A stretch of 64,000 bases of DNA from Bacteroidetes bacterium GWA2_40_15 (GTDB lineage Bacteria > Bacteroidota > Bacteroidia > Bacteroidales > VadinHA17): NCBI GenBank assembly GCA_001768195.1, contig MENI01000052.1, forward strand, positions 1 to 64,000, written 5' to 3'. A program made the translations under genes and the position numbers. The notes under the pieces were generated by a model that worked only from the letters and a program-made list of their open reading frames with translations, was not told the origin of the DNA and did no database searches. Numbering within the stretch: the stretch's first letter is position 1; each line of letters opens with the position of its first letter. Positions 37,121 to 45,854 of the stretch are shown here, piece by piece.

Positions 37121-40100
37121 ATGAGATATCTGCTTTTGATTTTACTCTTTCTGGAATCAACTGCCTCTGCTCAGGATTCTAAGATCAGGGAGGTTAACAG
37201 GCCTATGACGACTTTCCCATATTCTGATCCCGATCCGGTTCCTAAAATTGGGAGGGTTTATCCGTACTTCAGGTTTGACGGATTTACAAACAAGCCTGTA
37301 ATTCAGTCCTGGAAAATGGTGGAACTGGAGAATGATTACATCAGGTTGGCCGTAATGCCTGAAATGGGAGGAAAAGTATGGGAGGCATATGAAAAATCGG
37401 AGAACTTTCCTTTTGTTTTCACCACCAGGGCGGTCAAATTCCGCGATATTGCTTTGCGGGGGCCATGGACCACCGGTGGCCTTGAATTTAATTTTGGAGA
37501 TATAGGTCATGGTACAACAGTGTCAACGCCTGTAGACTATTTTACCAGGACCAATACTGACGGGAGCGTTAGCTGCTTTATTGGAGCAACTGATTGGGCA
37601 TCCGGAACTACATGGAGAGTTGAGATAAAACTTGACCCGGATAAAGCATATTTCACTACCCGGTCATGGTGGTATAACAATACTCCTGTTGAGCAGGAGT
37701 ATTATCACTGGATCAATGCCGGTTTCAAGGCTGAAGGTGACCTTGAATTTATCTTTCCGGGAACACATCATATAGGCCATGGTGGCAGGGGAGATAACTG
37801 GCCGATTGACTCAATGGGCAGGCAGATCTCCTTCTACAGGCATAATGACTTTGGAAGCTATAAATCATATCATATAATAGGACGATCTTCAAATTTCTAC
37901 GGAGGTTTTTGGCATGCCGACAATATGGGCTTCGGCAGATACTCTCCATATTATGAGAAACTTGGGAAGAAAGTATGGATACTCGGATTATCACAGGAGG
38001 GTGATAGATGGGAAAACCTTCTTGGTGATAATGATGGCCTGAATGTTGAGCTTCAATCCGGCCGTCTTTTTAACCAGGCTTCACGCGGAAGTGAACGGAC
38101 TCCATTCAAGCAGGTGGGTTTTTCACCTTATACAACTGATTCCTGGAGCGATAAATGGTTTCCGGTGAAACATACCAGGGGTATGACGCATTCCTCTGCC
38201 AGAGGTGTATTAAACATGAGGTTGGACAATGACTGGTTGAAGATTGACTGGATGGCACTTGAAAACCAGAATGACTCACTGGTTGTTTCTAAAAGTGATA
38301 AAACCATCATAAGGCAAAAAGTTGTTTTAAAACCCCTGGAGCTTTTTCGCGATTCGGTAAGATGGGAAGGTGATCCGGATAAACTGATTGCGAGGATAGG
38401 CAATGATATTATTACTGAAGAATCAGGAGAACCGTTAAACCGCCCGATAGAATCACCGGATAATTTCGACTGGGAATCCGATTACGGATTGCTGGTAATG
38501 GGGACTGACCTTGGACGGCAGAAGAATTATAAGGCAGCCGAAGAGTATCTTTTAAAATCACTTGCAAAGAATCCTGATCTTGTTCCGGCACTTACCCGGA
38601 TGTCGCAGATAAAGTACAGGCAGGGACTATATGATGAAGCCCGAGGATTTGCCGGAAGAGCCCTGGCTGTAAATACTTACGATGCAGAGGCTAATTATTT
38701 CTGGGGACTCACCAGCGAGATGACCGGCCATCCTGCAGATGCACTCGACGGGTATTCAGTAGCTGTTCTTTCACAATCGGTAAGACGCGCTGCATACATC
38801 AGGTTGGCATGGATGGCTGTTGAAAGAAAAGACTGGTATGAGGCTGACAAGTTGATTGACAGATGCCTCGTTAGTTATCCTCACGATGAACTTGGATGGA
38901 ATGTAAAAGCTGTAATTAAACGTTATCTTGGGGATAAGGTTACAGCAATTTCAGTCATTGAGGAACAACTGAAGAGGGATCCTTTAAACCATATTTCGCG
39001 CTTCGAAAAATATATGATCACCCGGTCAGAATCCGACAAAAAGGAGTTTATAGATTTTATCCGCCAGGAGCTGCCGCATGAAACATTTATTGAACTTGCC
39101 CTTCAGTACCATAAATGGAACCTTGATGAAGATGTTTTGATCATATTGGACCTTTCTCCTTCGCATCCGATGGTTCATATCATGCAGGCATTTCTGCTTG
39201 ACAAAAGGGGCGAGAGAGAGCTTCCCCCGGGAAAACTTGAACTTGCCCTTAACGCATCACCAGAACTTGTTTTTCCATTCCGGACTGAAATGGCAGATAT
39301 GTTTTCATGGGCTGATAAACGTAAACCAGACTGGAAATGGAAATATTATGAAGCTCTTATTTACTGGCAGAATAACCGCATTGAAGAGGCAAGAAGATTA
39401 TTCACTGCCTGCTCAGATGATCCTGATTTTGTCCCTTTTTATCTTGCCAGGGCAGCACTTTTCGGTGATCAGAATGATATTGTCAGGAGTTCACTTGAGA
39501 AAGCATACAGTCTCGATCCGTTTTTCTGGCGTACAGGCCTGAGGCTTTCCAGATTTTATGCCGGTGACGGACAGCCTTTAAAAGCGCTCGAAATTGCTTC
39601 CATGAACTATAAGTCACATCCCGGCAGTTTTATTACGGGCCTTCAATATGCACATATGCTTAAGCTTAACAGGAAATATCCTGAGGCGCTGAATATTCTT
39701 GGCAAACTGGAAATGCTTCCTGCTGAAGGAGATGTAAATGCTCACACTCTCTTCAGGGAGACAAATATCCTTTATGCTATCGAACATATGAAAACCCGAA
39801 GATGGAAAAAAGCAGTTGTTGCTCTGACCCAGGCAGAGAGATGGCCGGAGAACCTCTTTTCAGGTGAGCCCTATTTCCCTGATAACAGGGTTACACAATT
39901 CATGCGTGGATACTGCTTTGAGAAACTTAAAATTCCGGCAGAAACTGAGAAGTCATTTACCTATATTAAGGAGTATAAAAATCCTGATGGCCGCAGATAC
40001 CCTTCCGGCAACAGTCTTACAAAACTTGTTGAGGCCGGATCAAGAGATTATAAAATCATTACCAGCTCTGTTTTTAATGAATTGAAGAGTGATCGTGACA

Positions 40101-40135
40101 ATGAAGTATTAAAAGCATTTCTGGAAATACTCTAA
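37121..40135 (+). CDS. DUF5107 protein with C-terminal TPR array
   Basis: 1004 residues with a signal peptide (LLLILLFLESTASAQ). Residues ~25-330 match DUF5107: MTTFPYSDPDPVPK near the start, AVMPEMGGKVWEAYEK, and LEFNFGDIGH, a galactose-mutarotase-like beta domain. The later ~550 residues form TPR-type repeats (for example YKAAEEYLLKSLAKNPDLVPALTRM and YDEARGFAGRALAVNTYDAEA). DUF5107 proteins occur in glycan-degrading loci and are probably carbohydrate-binding or carbohydrate-active. The gene is flanked by the direct repeats R1 and R2, so it may have moved as a unit. Confidence 0.87.
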   Translation: MRYLLLILLFLESTASAQDSKIREVNRPMTTFPYSDPDPVPKIGRVYPYFRFDGFTNKPVIQSWKMVELENDYIRLAVMPEMGGKVWEAYEKSENFPFVFTTRAVKFRDIALRGPWTTGGLEFNFGDIGHGTTVSTPVDYFTRTNTDGSVSCFIGATDWASGTTWRVEIKLDPDKAYFTTRSWWYNNTPVEQEYYHWINAGFKAEGDLEFIFPGTHHIGHGGRGDNWPIDSMGRQISFYRHNDFGSYKSYHIIGRSSNFYGGFWHADNMGFGRYSPYYEKLGKKVWILGLSQEGDRWENLLGDNDGLNVELQSGRLFNQASRGSERTPFKQVGFSPYTTDSWSDKWFPVKHTRGMTHSSARGVLNMRLDNDWLKIDWMALENQNDSLVVSKSDKTIIRQKVVLKPLELFRDSVRWEGDPDKLIARIGNDIITEESGEPLNRPIESPDNFDWESDYGLLVMGTDLGRQKNYKAAEEYLLKSLAKNPDLVPALTRMSQIKYRQGLYDEARGFAGRALAVNTYDAEANYFWGLTSEMTGHPADALDGYSVAVLSQSVRRAAYIRLAWMAVERKDWYEADKLIDRCLVSYPHDELGWNVKAVIKRYLGDKVTAISVIEEQLKRDPLNHISRFEKYMITRSESDKKEFIDFIRQELPHETFIELALQYHKWNLDEDVLIILDLSPSHPMVHIMQAFLLDKRGERELPPGKLELALNASPELVFPFRTEMADMFSWADKRKPDWKWKYYEALIYWQNNRIEEARRLFTACSDDPDFVPFYLARAALFGDQNDIVRSSLEKAYSLDPFFWRTGLRLSRFYAGDGQPLKALEIASMNYKSHPGSFITGLQYAHMLKLNRKYPEALNILGKLEMLPAEGDVNAHTLFRETNILYAIEHMKTRRWKKAVVALTQAERWPENLFSGEPYFPDNRVTQFMRGYCFEKLKIPAETEKSFTYIKEYKNPDGRRYPSGNSLTKLVEAGSRDYKIITSSVFNELKSDRDNEVLKAFLEIL

Positions 40136-40141
40136 GCCGCC

Positions 40142-40235
40142 GGCGCGGATTTAGCGAAGCGTAATCCGTGCCTGATTGTTTGTCACCAACTACAACCGAC
40201 CGAAGGGAGCTCGCCAAAGGCAAATTGGCGCCAGC
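40142..40235 (+). repeat. REP-like repeat R2, downstream of the DUF5107 gene
   Basis: About 94 bp, starting GGCGCGGATTTAGCGAAGCG and ending AATTGGCGCCAGC. It is the same as R1 in order and orientation, with scattered substitutions, and begins 6 bp after the DUF5107 stop codon. Confidence 0.85.
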
Positions 40236-40251
40236 ATGCCCGATGGTTTTG

Positions 40252-40310
40252 CTGGTGCGGATTTAGCGAAGCGTAATCCGTGCCTATTCGTTGGCGCCAG
40301 CAATCAATTG
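40252..40310 (+). repeat. REP-like repeat R3, partial
   Basis: The first segment of R1/R2 (GGTGCGGATTTAGCGAAGCG through the hairpin) followed directly by TTGGCGCCAGC, the end of the R2 unit. It therefore looks like an internally deleted copy. It stops 3 bp before the stop codon of the minus-strand amidohydrolase gene at 40313. Confidence 0.8.
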
Positions 40311-40312
40311 GT

Positions 40313-41452
40313 TTAACTTACTCCAAACCGATCCAGTTTATAAAACCTTGCAGCGTTATCCCAGTAAATCTTTTTAAGAGATACCTCATCGAGTCCTATA
40401 CCATCTATTTTCCATTTTCCCTGGATAGGGGTGGGGTGATCGAACACTTTATCAGTTGTCTGTAAATACCTCCAGTGTATTTCATAGAACTTCCTGTGTT
40501 CTTCAACAGTGAAATCTTTGCATGGTCCTGCCCCCTGAACATCACATTCCGACCAGTATGCCAGATCGGTTCCGAACATGATACGATCCTGGTTCCTGGT
40601 GAAGAACTCATGTCCCTCCCCGGAAGGGTGTTTCCCAAGTTCTCCAATACGGGCTGCAGTGTCGATCCATAGATTAGGGATTTCGTCGAGCCATCTGCCA
40701 ACAGCTTTTATGTTTTCTGAATATCCTGCTACATGTACTGCAACAAACTTAACGCCAGTGAATTTCCTGTAAACATTATTAACCTGCTCAAACAATGTTT
40801 CGAGAGGCGGATATTTGTTTGGGTCGGCAAATGACCATTCAGGATGCAGCTCCAGCTCCTCCCATCTTTCGTTGCCTGGCTCCCATGGCTTGAAAAATGC
40901 TACCGGATCACCTGTATGGAAAGCTACCGGAATTCCAAGCCTTTCAGCCCTTTCCCATATCGGAAACAATCTTGGATCGTCAATTGCAATAAGTTTGCCT
41001 TCACTGTCTTTAGCATTAAGCCCAAGCTGTTTCAGGTTTTTCAGGGCTATTGCACCTGCCCTGACTGCTTTCTCAAGCATATCAGGAGCTTTGCTGAAAA
41101 AATCCGGATCGCTTTCTGCCAGAGACCAGTCGTAAGTGTAATGCAAACCTATCCTGTTCCTGTAAGGTTTAAAAGCTTCAGCCAGTTCATAAAAAGCCTT
41201 GTCGCCGGTATAGAGGTCATCCCCTTTTCCTGACAGAGAGGCAATGACTACAGCATAACGGATCAGGTTATCATCCATAACCTGCAATGCTTTCTTTACC
41301 TTATCTGGTGTAATATGAACATGAGCATCTATTACCCTTCCTCCGGCCGGTTTTATGTCATTCTGATCAGGTCCGCACCCGGAAATACCTGCCAGTGAAA
41401 TAGACGCTGCTGCCATACCAGTCTGTTTAATAAAATTTCTTCTGTTTATCAT
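40313..41452 (-). CDS. Exported amidohydrolase (amidohydrolase 2 family)
   Basis: 379 residues. NRRNFIKQTG is a twin-arginine signal, and ISGCG downstream could also act as a lipobox. The TIM-barrel metal-dependent hydrolase starts with VIDAHVHITPD (HxH metal ligands). VAFHTGD and VAVHVAG carry further His residues, and MFGTDLAYW the late Asp. Members are decarboxylases or lactone/amide hydrolases. The start codon overlaps the stop of the nitrilase gene by four bases, so the two are translationally coupled and probably act in sequence. Confidence 0.87.
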   Translation of the reverse strand: MINRRNFIKQTGMAAASISLAGISGCGPDQNDIKPAGGRVIDAHVHITPDKVKKALQVMDDNLIRYAVVIASLSGKGDDLYTGDKAFYELAEAFKPYRNRIGLHYTYDWSLAESDPDFFSKAPDMLEKAVRAGAIALKNLKQLGLNAKDSEGKLIAIDDPRLFPIWERAERLGIPVAFHTGDPVAFFKPWEPGNERWEELELHPEWSFADPNKYPPLETLFEQVNNVYRKFTGVKFVAVHVAGYSENIKAVGRWLDEIPNLWIDTAARIGELGKHPSGEGHEFFTRNQDRIMFGTDLAYWSECDVQGAGPCKDFTVEEHRKFYEIHWRYLQTTDKVFDHPTPIQGKWKIDGIGLDEVSLKKIYWDNAARFYKLDRFGVS

Positions 41453-42831
41453 TTCTTTGAACCTCTGTATTCACCTATTTTACCATATACTTCCGATCTT
41501 CTGTCTTTTCTCCAAACGCCGTCCCAAACTCCCAGTCCTGCATTGCCTATCCAGTACCACTGCGGATTGAAATTAAGGTCAATTGTTTCAGTAAGAAGAG
41601 TGCCCTGGGTTCCGCTCTCCTGCAGGATATCGCCTGCCGGATTAACAATTACACTATGTCCGTCAAATATATTGGTTACGAAAAAGACACCATTGTCAAT
41701 TGCACGGCTTCGGGCTGTAACTTTCCATGCTTCAGTGGTTCCCCTTACATCTCCCCATATTGGGCAGAGAAGCATCTCAGCTCCGTTCAGCGCAAGGCTT
41801 CTTGAGATTTCCGGGAAAGCTATATCCCAGCAAATAAGTATGCTTATTTTCCCAAAATCGGTTGTAAAGACGGGAAAAGTGGTTCCGGGTACTGCCCCCT
41901 GCTCTGTTTCTGAGTCGGGAAGCTGAACCTTTTCATAGATGCCCTGTATTTTGCCTTGTCTGTCATATAGTGCAGCAACATTCTTCAATGTATCCCCTTT
42001 CCAGCTGTACAGGCCTGATACAATGTACATTCCATATTCTTTGGCTTTTGCCGACATCATCACTGATGCGCTGCCTTCAAGCGTGTTTGCTTCCACTTTC
42101 TGCATTCCAAGTCCTGTATCGCAGGTAGGCCATCCTTCAGGAAGGCAGACAATATCGCAGCCAGCTTTACCTGCCTTATCGAGCATATCGCTCATCATAG
42201 CTACATTCTTTTCAACTGTAGGTCCTGGCGGACGGAAATACATGGTCCCGACTTTTACATTGCGGGGAGGCACATCGGCACATGGCTCCAGTAAGATATC
42301 ATCCCACCATAGCGTACCTGTACTCCAGCGGAATACCAGCGATATCTCAGCTGTTTCTGCTCCCTTAACGGCTTTGATCTTATCAGAAGCAAGAAGCCAT
42401 CCATCCTTATCATCTGTTATATGATAGATATAGTTGTACCCAACCTGCTCTCTCCCTTTAAACCACTTAACCCTGATAAGCACACTCTTATCAATAGAGG
42501 TGATTTTCTCTGCCCTGAATCTTGCATTGAACTGGTAAGTCTGCCCTTCTCTGATCTGAACTATCTGTACTACTTTCCCCTGTCCGTTTGGATTAGTGCT
42601 TTCCATTTTCAGGCTGTACTTTTCACTGAATTTCATTTTGCTGTCAATGGATACTGAAGGTAACATTGTTGCAATCGGGCCGGTAATAGTCCAGCTTTCA
42701 GGTTTTCCTGCAGAATCCTCAAATCCCGGATTTTTTACCAGGTTAACTGCCATCATACCATAAGAAATTGATTGACATATAATAAAAAACACTGATAGCC
42801 AGCTTATTGCATAAATTTTTCTCATAGTCAT
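41449..42831 (-). CDS. Exported nitrilase-superfamily hydrolase with an N-terminal carbohydrate-binding-like domain
   Basis: 460 residues with a signal peptide. Residues ~28-185 form a beta-sandwich of CBM type: NLVKNPGFEDSAGKPESW at the start, WWDDILLEP at the end. The C-terminal CN-hydrolase domain carries the full catalytic triad Glu232 (CLPEGW), Lys301 (GIYEKVQLP) and Cys334 (LICWDIAFPE). It should cleave an amide or nitrile outside the cytoplasm. A fused CBM-like domain with nitrilase is uncommon and suggests an amide on a glycan. It is coupled to the amidohydrolase gene downstream. A heptanucleotide tandem repeat lies 10 bp upstream of the start codon. Confidence 0.88.
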   Translation of the reverse strand: MTMRKIYAISWLSVFFIICQSISYGMMAVNLVKNPGFEDSAGKPESWTITGPIATMLPSVSIDSKMKFSEKYSLKMESTNPNGQGKVVQIVQIREGQTYQFNARFRAEKITSIDKSVLIRVKWFKGREQVGYNYIYHITDDKDGWLLASDKIKAVKGAETAEISLVFRWSTGTLWWDDILLEPCADVPPRNVKVGTMYFRPPGPTVEKNVAMMSDMLDKAGKAGCDIVCLPEGWPTCDTGLGMQKVEANTLEGSASVMMSAKAKEYGMYIVSGLYSWKGDTLKNVAALYDRQGKIQGIYEKVQLPDSETEQGAVPGTTFPVFTTDFGKISILICWDIAFPEISRSLALNGAEMLLCPIWGDVRGTTEAWKVTARSRAIDNGVFFVTNIFDGHSVIVNPAGDILQESGTQGTLLTETIDLNFNPQWYWIGNAGLGVWDGVWRKDRRSEVYGKIGEYRGSKK

Positions 42832-42840
42832 ATCTTATAT

Positions 42841-42875
42841 CTTTTGTCTTTTGTCTTTTGTCTTTTGTCTTTTGT
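42841..42875. repeat. Heptanucleotide tandem repeat, five copies
   Basis: Five perfect contiguous copies of CTTTTGT (+ strand) lie at 42841-42875 with a partial sixth after them. The nitrilase gene reads leftward from 42831, so the repeat lies in its 5' untranslated or promoter region, starting 10 bp upstream. Next to it is a C-rich patch (CTTCCGCCTTTCGCCC). Confidence 0.92.
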
Positions 42876-42913
42876 CTTTTTCCATAGGCCTTCCGCCTTT
42901 CGCCCTTCGCCTT

Positions 42914-43840
42914 CTACCCTGTTATCCAATCATACGTACAACCCTGGTTGAAATGAATTGTTTCAATATCAGGATATTTCTGTTTAATAATCTGGTTGAG
43001 CGACCTCATTCCCATTTCTTCGCTTACTCCATGGTTTATTACGATCAGGGGGTGTCCGGTGTCAGCTGCAAATACAGTCTGAATATGAGTTCTCACCACA
43101 TCATCGATGGCAATGAACACATCAGGATTGAGGTCTGCAAAATCCATCGGATCGCAAATCCATCCGGTTCCGACTCCAACACTGGCTACCTCTCTTGACG
43201 GATCACCATAAAAAGCGACTCCGGGTTGGCCAATTTCCCTGAGTTTGCCGGCAAGAGCTGTCGCAAAAGATGAAGCAGTCTGCTTTTTAAATTTATATAC
43301 ATTATAATATGTTCGTGATGCAATTATATCGCTGTTCCTGAATCCGAGGAATTGTCCTAATGCAAAAGGTATACCTTTATCCTGCAGGGCATCAAGCGTA
43401 TCATGGTTTCTGATGATTACCAGACCATTATCATTGATCCATTTCTTTTTCTTCTGAATCTGCGACATGTATTGCTCCTTTGTATAATCAGGCCATTTCT
43501 GAAGAAACTCCGGAACTTCGTCAAGATCCCTGTGAGTATAGAATGTCGGCTCATGCGTGATAAGAACATTCACCCCCGAATCAACAGCTTTCCTGCAGGT
43601 TTCCCAGTCTGACATCCAGCATGTGCCAATCTTATTAACAACTGTATCAGGATTTCCTATGATGATGCGGTCAACTGTATCGCTCTTCAGCTGCACATGC
43701 GAAGTCAGGAACTGTTGTAGTAAGGCAGCTGTTAAATCTGACCTGCTACTTGCTGAATGCGATACTGCTCCGGATGTTCCGGTGGCAGCCAGGTAGCTCC
43801 CTGAGAGCGCTGTGATCTTAATGAATTCTTTTCGTTTCAT
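42914..43840 (-). CDS. Exported Nif3-like dinuclear metal protein
   Basis: 308 residues. The N-terminus KRKEFIKITALSGSYLAATG is a hydrophobic signal with a degenerate Tat-like start. The body follows the Nif3/GTP-cyclohydrolase-I-type-2 family: INVLITHEPTFY-like metal motif (VNVLITHEP), SVGVGTGW in the middle and VINHGVSEEMG late, which together bind two metals. Nif3 proteins are normally cytoplasmic, so export is unusual. It is the first gene of the minus-strand unit with nitrilase and amidohydrolase. The function is unknown. Confidence 0.82.
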   Translation of the reverse strand: MKRKEFIKITALSGSYLAATGTSGAVSHSASSRSDLTAALLQQFLTSHVQLKSDTVDRIIIGNPDTVVNKIGTCWMSDWETCRKAVDSGVNVLITHEPTFYTHRDLDEVPEFLQKWPDYTKEQYMSQIQKKKKWINDNGLVIIRNHDTLDALQDKGIPFALGQFLGFRNSDIIASRTYYNVYKFKKQTASSFATALAGKLREIGQPGVAFYGDPSREVASVGVGTGWICDPMDFADLNPDVFIAIDDVVRTHIQTVFAADTGHPLIVINHGVSEEMGMRSLNQIIKQKYPDIETIHFNQGCTYDWITG

Positions 43841-43890
43841 AATATTCAGATTGATCTTTATGCGGTATCTTAGCAGATATAAATGTACGA

Positions 43891-45003
43891 ATGATTTTAT
43901 TAAACAGCGGTATCGGTAATTATGTTATAAGCAATGGTAAGAGATATTCCTACTTTGGCGGGAATAATTATCTCGGTCTTGCCGGCCACCCTGCAGTTAA
44001 GGAGGCATCGATAAAAGCAACAGAGAAGTACGGAGTTAATTTTTCGGCTTCCAGGATCACTTCAGGAACAGCAGATATTCATCTGGAACTCGAAAGTAAA
44101 TTATCAGAATTTAAAGGTAAGCAGGATGCGGTTGTATTTGCATCAGGCTATCTTGGAAACAGCATCCTGCTGGAAGTTCTTAAAGGAAGGTATACAGCCG
44201 TTTTCATAGATCAGTATGCCCATCCGAGTTTAACAACAGCCCTGCACTGTGATAATAAAGATATCCATTACTATAATCATTGTGATGCTGAGCACCTTGA
44301 AGATCTTCTTGTTCGTCACAAGGGATCATCCCCTCTGATCATGACGGATGGGATTTTTGCATTAACAGGTGAAATAGCCCCGCTTGACACAATATATCCA
44401 CTGTTGAAAAAATATAGTGCACTCCTGATCGTTGATGATGCCCATTCAACCGGTATACTCGGGAAAAATGGCAAAGGTACCCCCGAGTATTTCAATCTTC
44501 AGGATGACGAAAATATCTTCCAGTCCGAAACAATGAGTAAGGCTCTTGGTGGTTATGGTGGATTTATTTCAGGAAGTACGATTATTATTGATTCAATCAG
44601 GGAAAAATCAGCAATCTACCTGTCTTCCACCGCCCTTCCTCCATCTGTAGTAGCTGCAGGTATAGCATCACTGGAGATTATAAAGAATGAACCGGGACTT
44701 CGTGTTCAGATGCTTCACAGAGCCTCCGGACTGAGAAAAGAGATTGCCGGCCTGGGTTTCTATACCAACAAGGATGAGACGCCGATAATACCGGTCATGT
44801 TTTCAGAGAAGCACAAGGCAATGGGACTTTCTTCTTTTCTTGAAGATAGCGGGATTATCGTTCCATTCATGAATTATCCGTCAAAACAGGATTTACACAT
44901 ACTCAGAATAGCTGTTTCTGCCGGTCATACAGATAGCCAGGCAGATGAATTGACAGGGTTGCTGAAAAAGTGGAAGAACAGGAATCAGGTTGGCTCTACA
45001 TGA
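43891..45003 (+). CDS. Alpha-oxoamine synthase family (BioF-like) PLP enzyme
   Basis: 370 residues with GGNNYLGLAGHP near the N-terminus, SASRITSGTADIHLELE, FASGYLGN, LLIVDDAHSTG (PLP-binding Asp/His) and the lysine motif SETMSKALGGYGG. These are diagnostic of the alpha-oxoamine synthase family, which includes 8-amino-7-oxononanoate synthase, 2-amino-3-ketobutyrate CoA ligase and serine palmitoyltransferase. The size (370) is slightly short of typical BioF. No other biotin gene lies nearby, so the exact reaction is open. The last 19 bases overlap the end of the convergent metal transporter gene. Confidence 0.87.
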   Translation: MILLNSGIGNYVISNGKRYSYFGGNNYLGLAGHPAVKEASIKATEKYGVNFSASRITSGTADIHLELESKLSEFKGKQDAVVFASGYLGNSILLEVLKGRYTAVFIDQYAHPSLTTALHCDNKDIHYYNHCDAEHLEDLLVRHKGSSPLIMTDGIFALTGEIAPLDTIYPLLKKYSALLIVDDAHSTGILGKNGKGTPEYFNLQDDENIFQSETMSKALGGYGGFISGSTIIIDSIREKSAIYLSSTALPPSVVAAGIASLEIIKNEPGLRVQMLHRASGLRKEIAGLGFYTNKDETPIIPVMFSEKHKAMGLSSFLEDSGIIVPFMNYPSKQDLHILRIAVSAGHTDSQADELTGLLKKWKNRNQVGST

Positions 45004-45833
45004 ATGGTTACATTCAGATTCCGGTACACACTTGTAAGCTCATTTTCAATCTTGTCGCAATATGTATGCGCATCACCAACTGAAACTTTTTCAGGTATCT
45101 GGATATGGAGATCAATAAACAGATAGTTTCCTGCCATCCTTGTCCGCAGGTCGTGATAATTTACTTCAAGGTTTCTCAGCCTGTTTTCCAGTACCTCAAT
45201 ATCTTCATCTTTCCATGCTGTATCCAGAAGAGGGCTGAAAGCCCTTTTAAGCAGGTTGTATGACTCAAAGATTATAAAGCCTGCAACTACGATAGCAACA
45301 ACCGGATCGATCCATTTTATTCCTGTAAGCATTATCAGTACAAGGCCTGCAGCTACGCCAAGGGATGTATATACATCAGTCTTAAGGTGCAGTGCGTCGG
45401 CTTCAAGGGCAACTGAGTTGGTTTCCCTGGCTACTTTATATAATCGCCTGGAAACTAATATATTTACCAGTGCCGAAATGACCATTACAAGGGTTCCTAA
45501 ACCAACAGATCCGAGTTCAAAGGGTCCACCGGTTAATTTTCTGACAGCCTCGTAAATTATCCAGATGGCAGCAACAAATATGAGCAATGCTTCTATCACC
45601 CCCGATATATTCTCAACTTTTCCGTGTCCGTAAGGGTGCCGTGAGTCGGGAGGATTATCCGAAACCTTTACTGAAAAGTAAGCGATAAGTGCAGCCACAA
45701 GGTCCATTGAAGAGTGTATAGCTTCAGATATGATACTGACCGATCCGCTTAATATCCCTGCAATTACCTTTAATATTATAAGTAAAGTATTGGAGAGAAT
45801 CGATAAACGGGCTACACTAACTTTTGCCTTCAT
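44985..45833 (-). CDS. Cation diffusion facilitator (CDF) metal exporter
   Basis: 282 residues with about six transmembrane segments. Metal-site residues are SEAIHSSMD in TM2 and EADALHLKTDVYTS in TM5, and DSRHPYGHGKVENI is the cytoplasmic loop signature of the family. A soluble C-terminal ferredoxin-like domain follows (LRNLEVNYHDLRTRM, then FIDLHIQIP). It exports Zn2+, Fe2+ or Mn2+. The gene starts 21 bp after pfkA on the same strand, so it may be transcribed with it, and its end overlaps the oxoamine synthase gene. Confidence 0.92.
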   Translation of the reverse strand: MKAKVSVARLSILSNTLLIILKVIAGILSGSVSIISEAIHSSMDLVAALIAYFSVKVSDNPPDSRHPYGHGKVENISGVIEALLIFVAAIWIIYEAVRKLTGGPFELGSVGLGTLVMVISALVNILVSRRLYKVARETNSVALEADALHLKTDVYTSLGVAAGLVLIMLTGIKWIDPVVAIVVAGFIIFESYNLLKRAFSPLLDTAWKDEDIEVLENRLRNLEVNYHDLRTRMAGNYLFIDLHIQIPEKVSVGDAHTYCDKIENELTSVYRNLNVTIHVEPT

Positions 45834-45854
45834 GTCGTTAAAATCAGCCGGATT

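Noticed and set aside
8778..43840. Classical polysaccharide utilisation locus with SusC/SusD
   Set aside because: No TonB-dependent SusC or SusD-like gene, hybrid two-component regulator or ECF sigma factor is present in the window, so only a PUL-like catabolic region can be claimed.
43891..45003. Assignment as bioF with a biotin operon
   Set aside because: The family is clear, but no other biotin gene is adjacent, so the specific reaction cannot be named.
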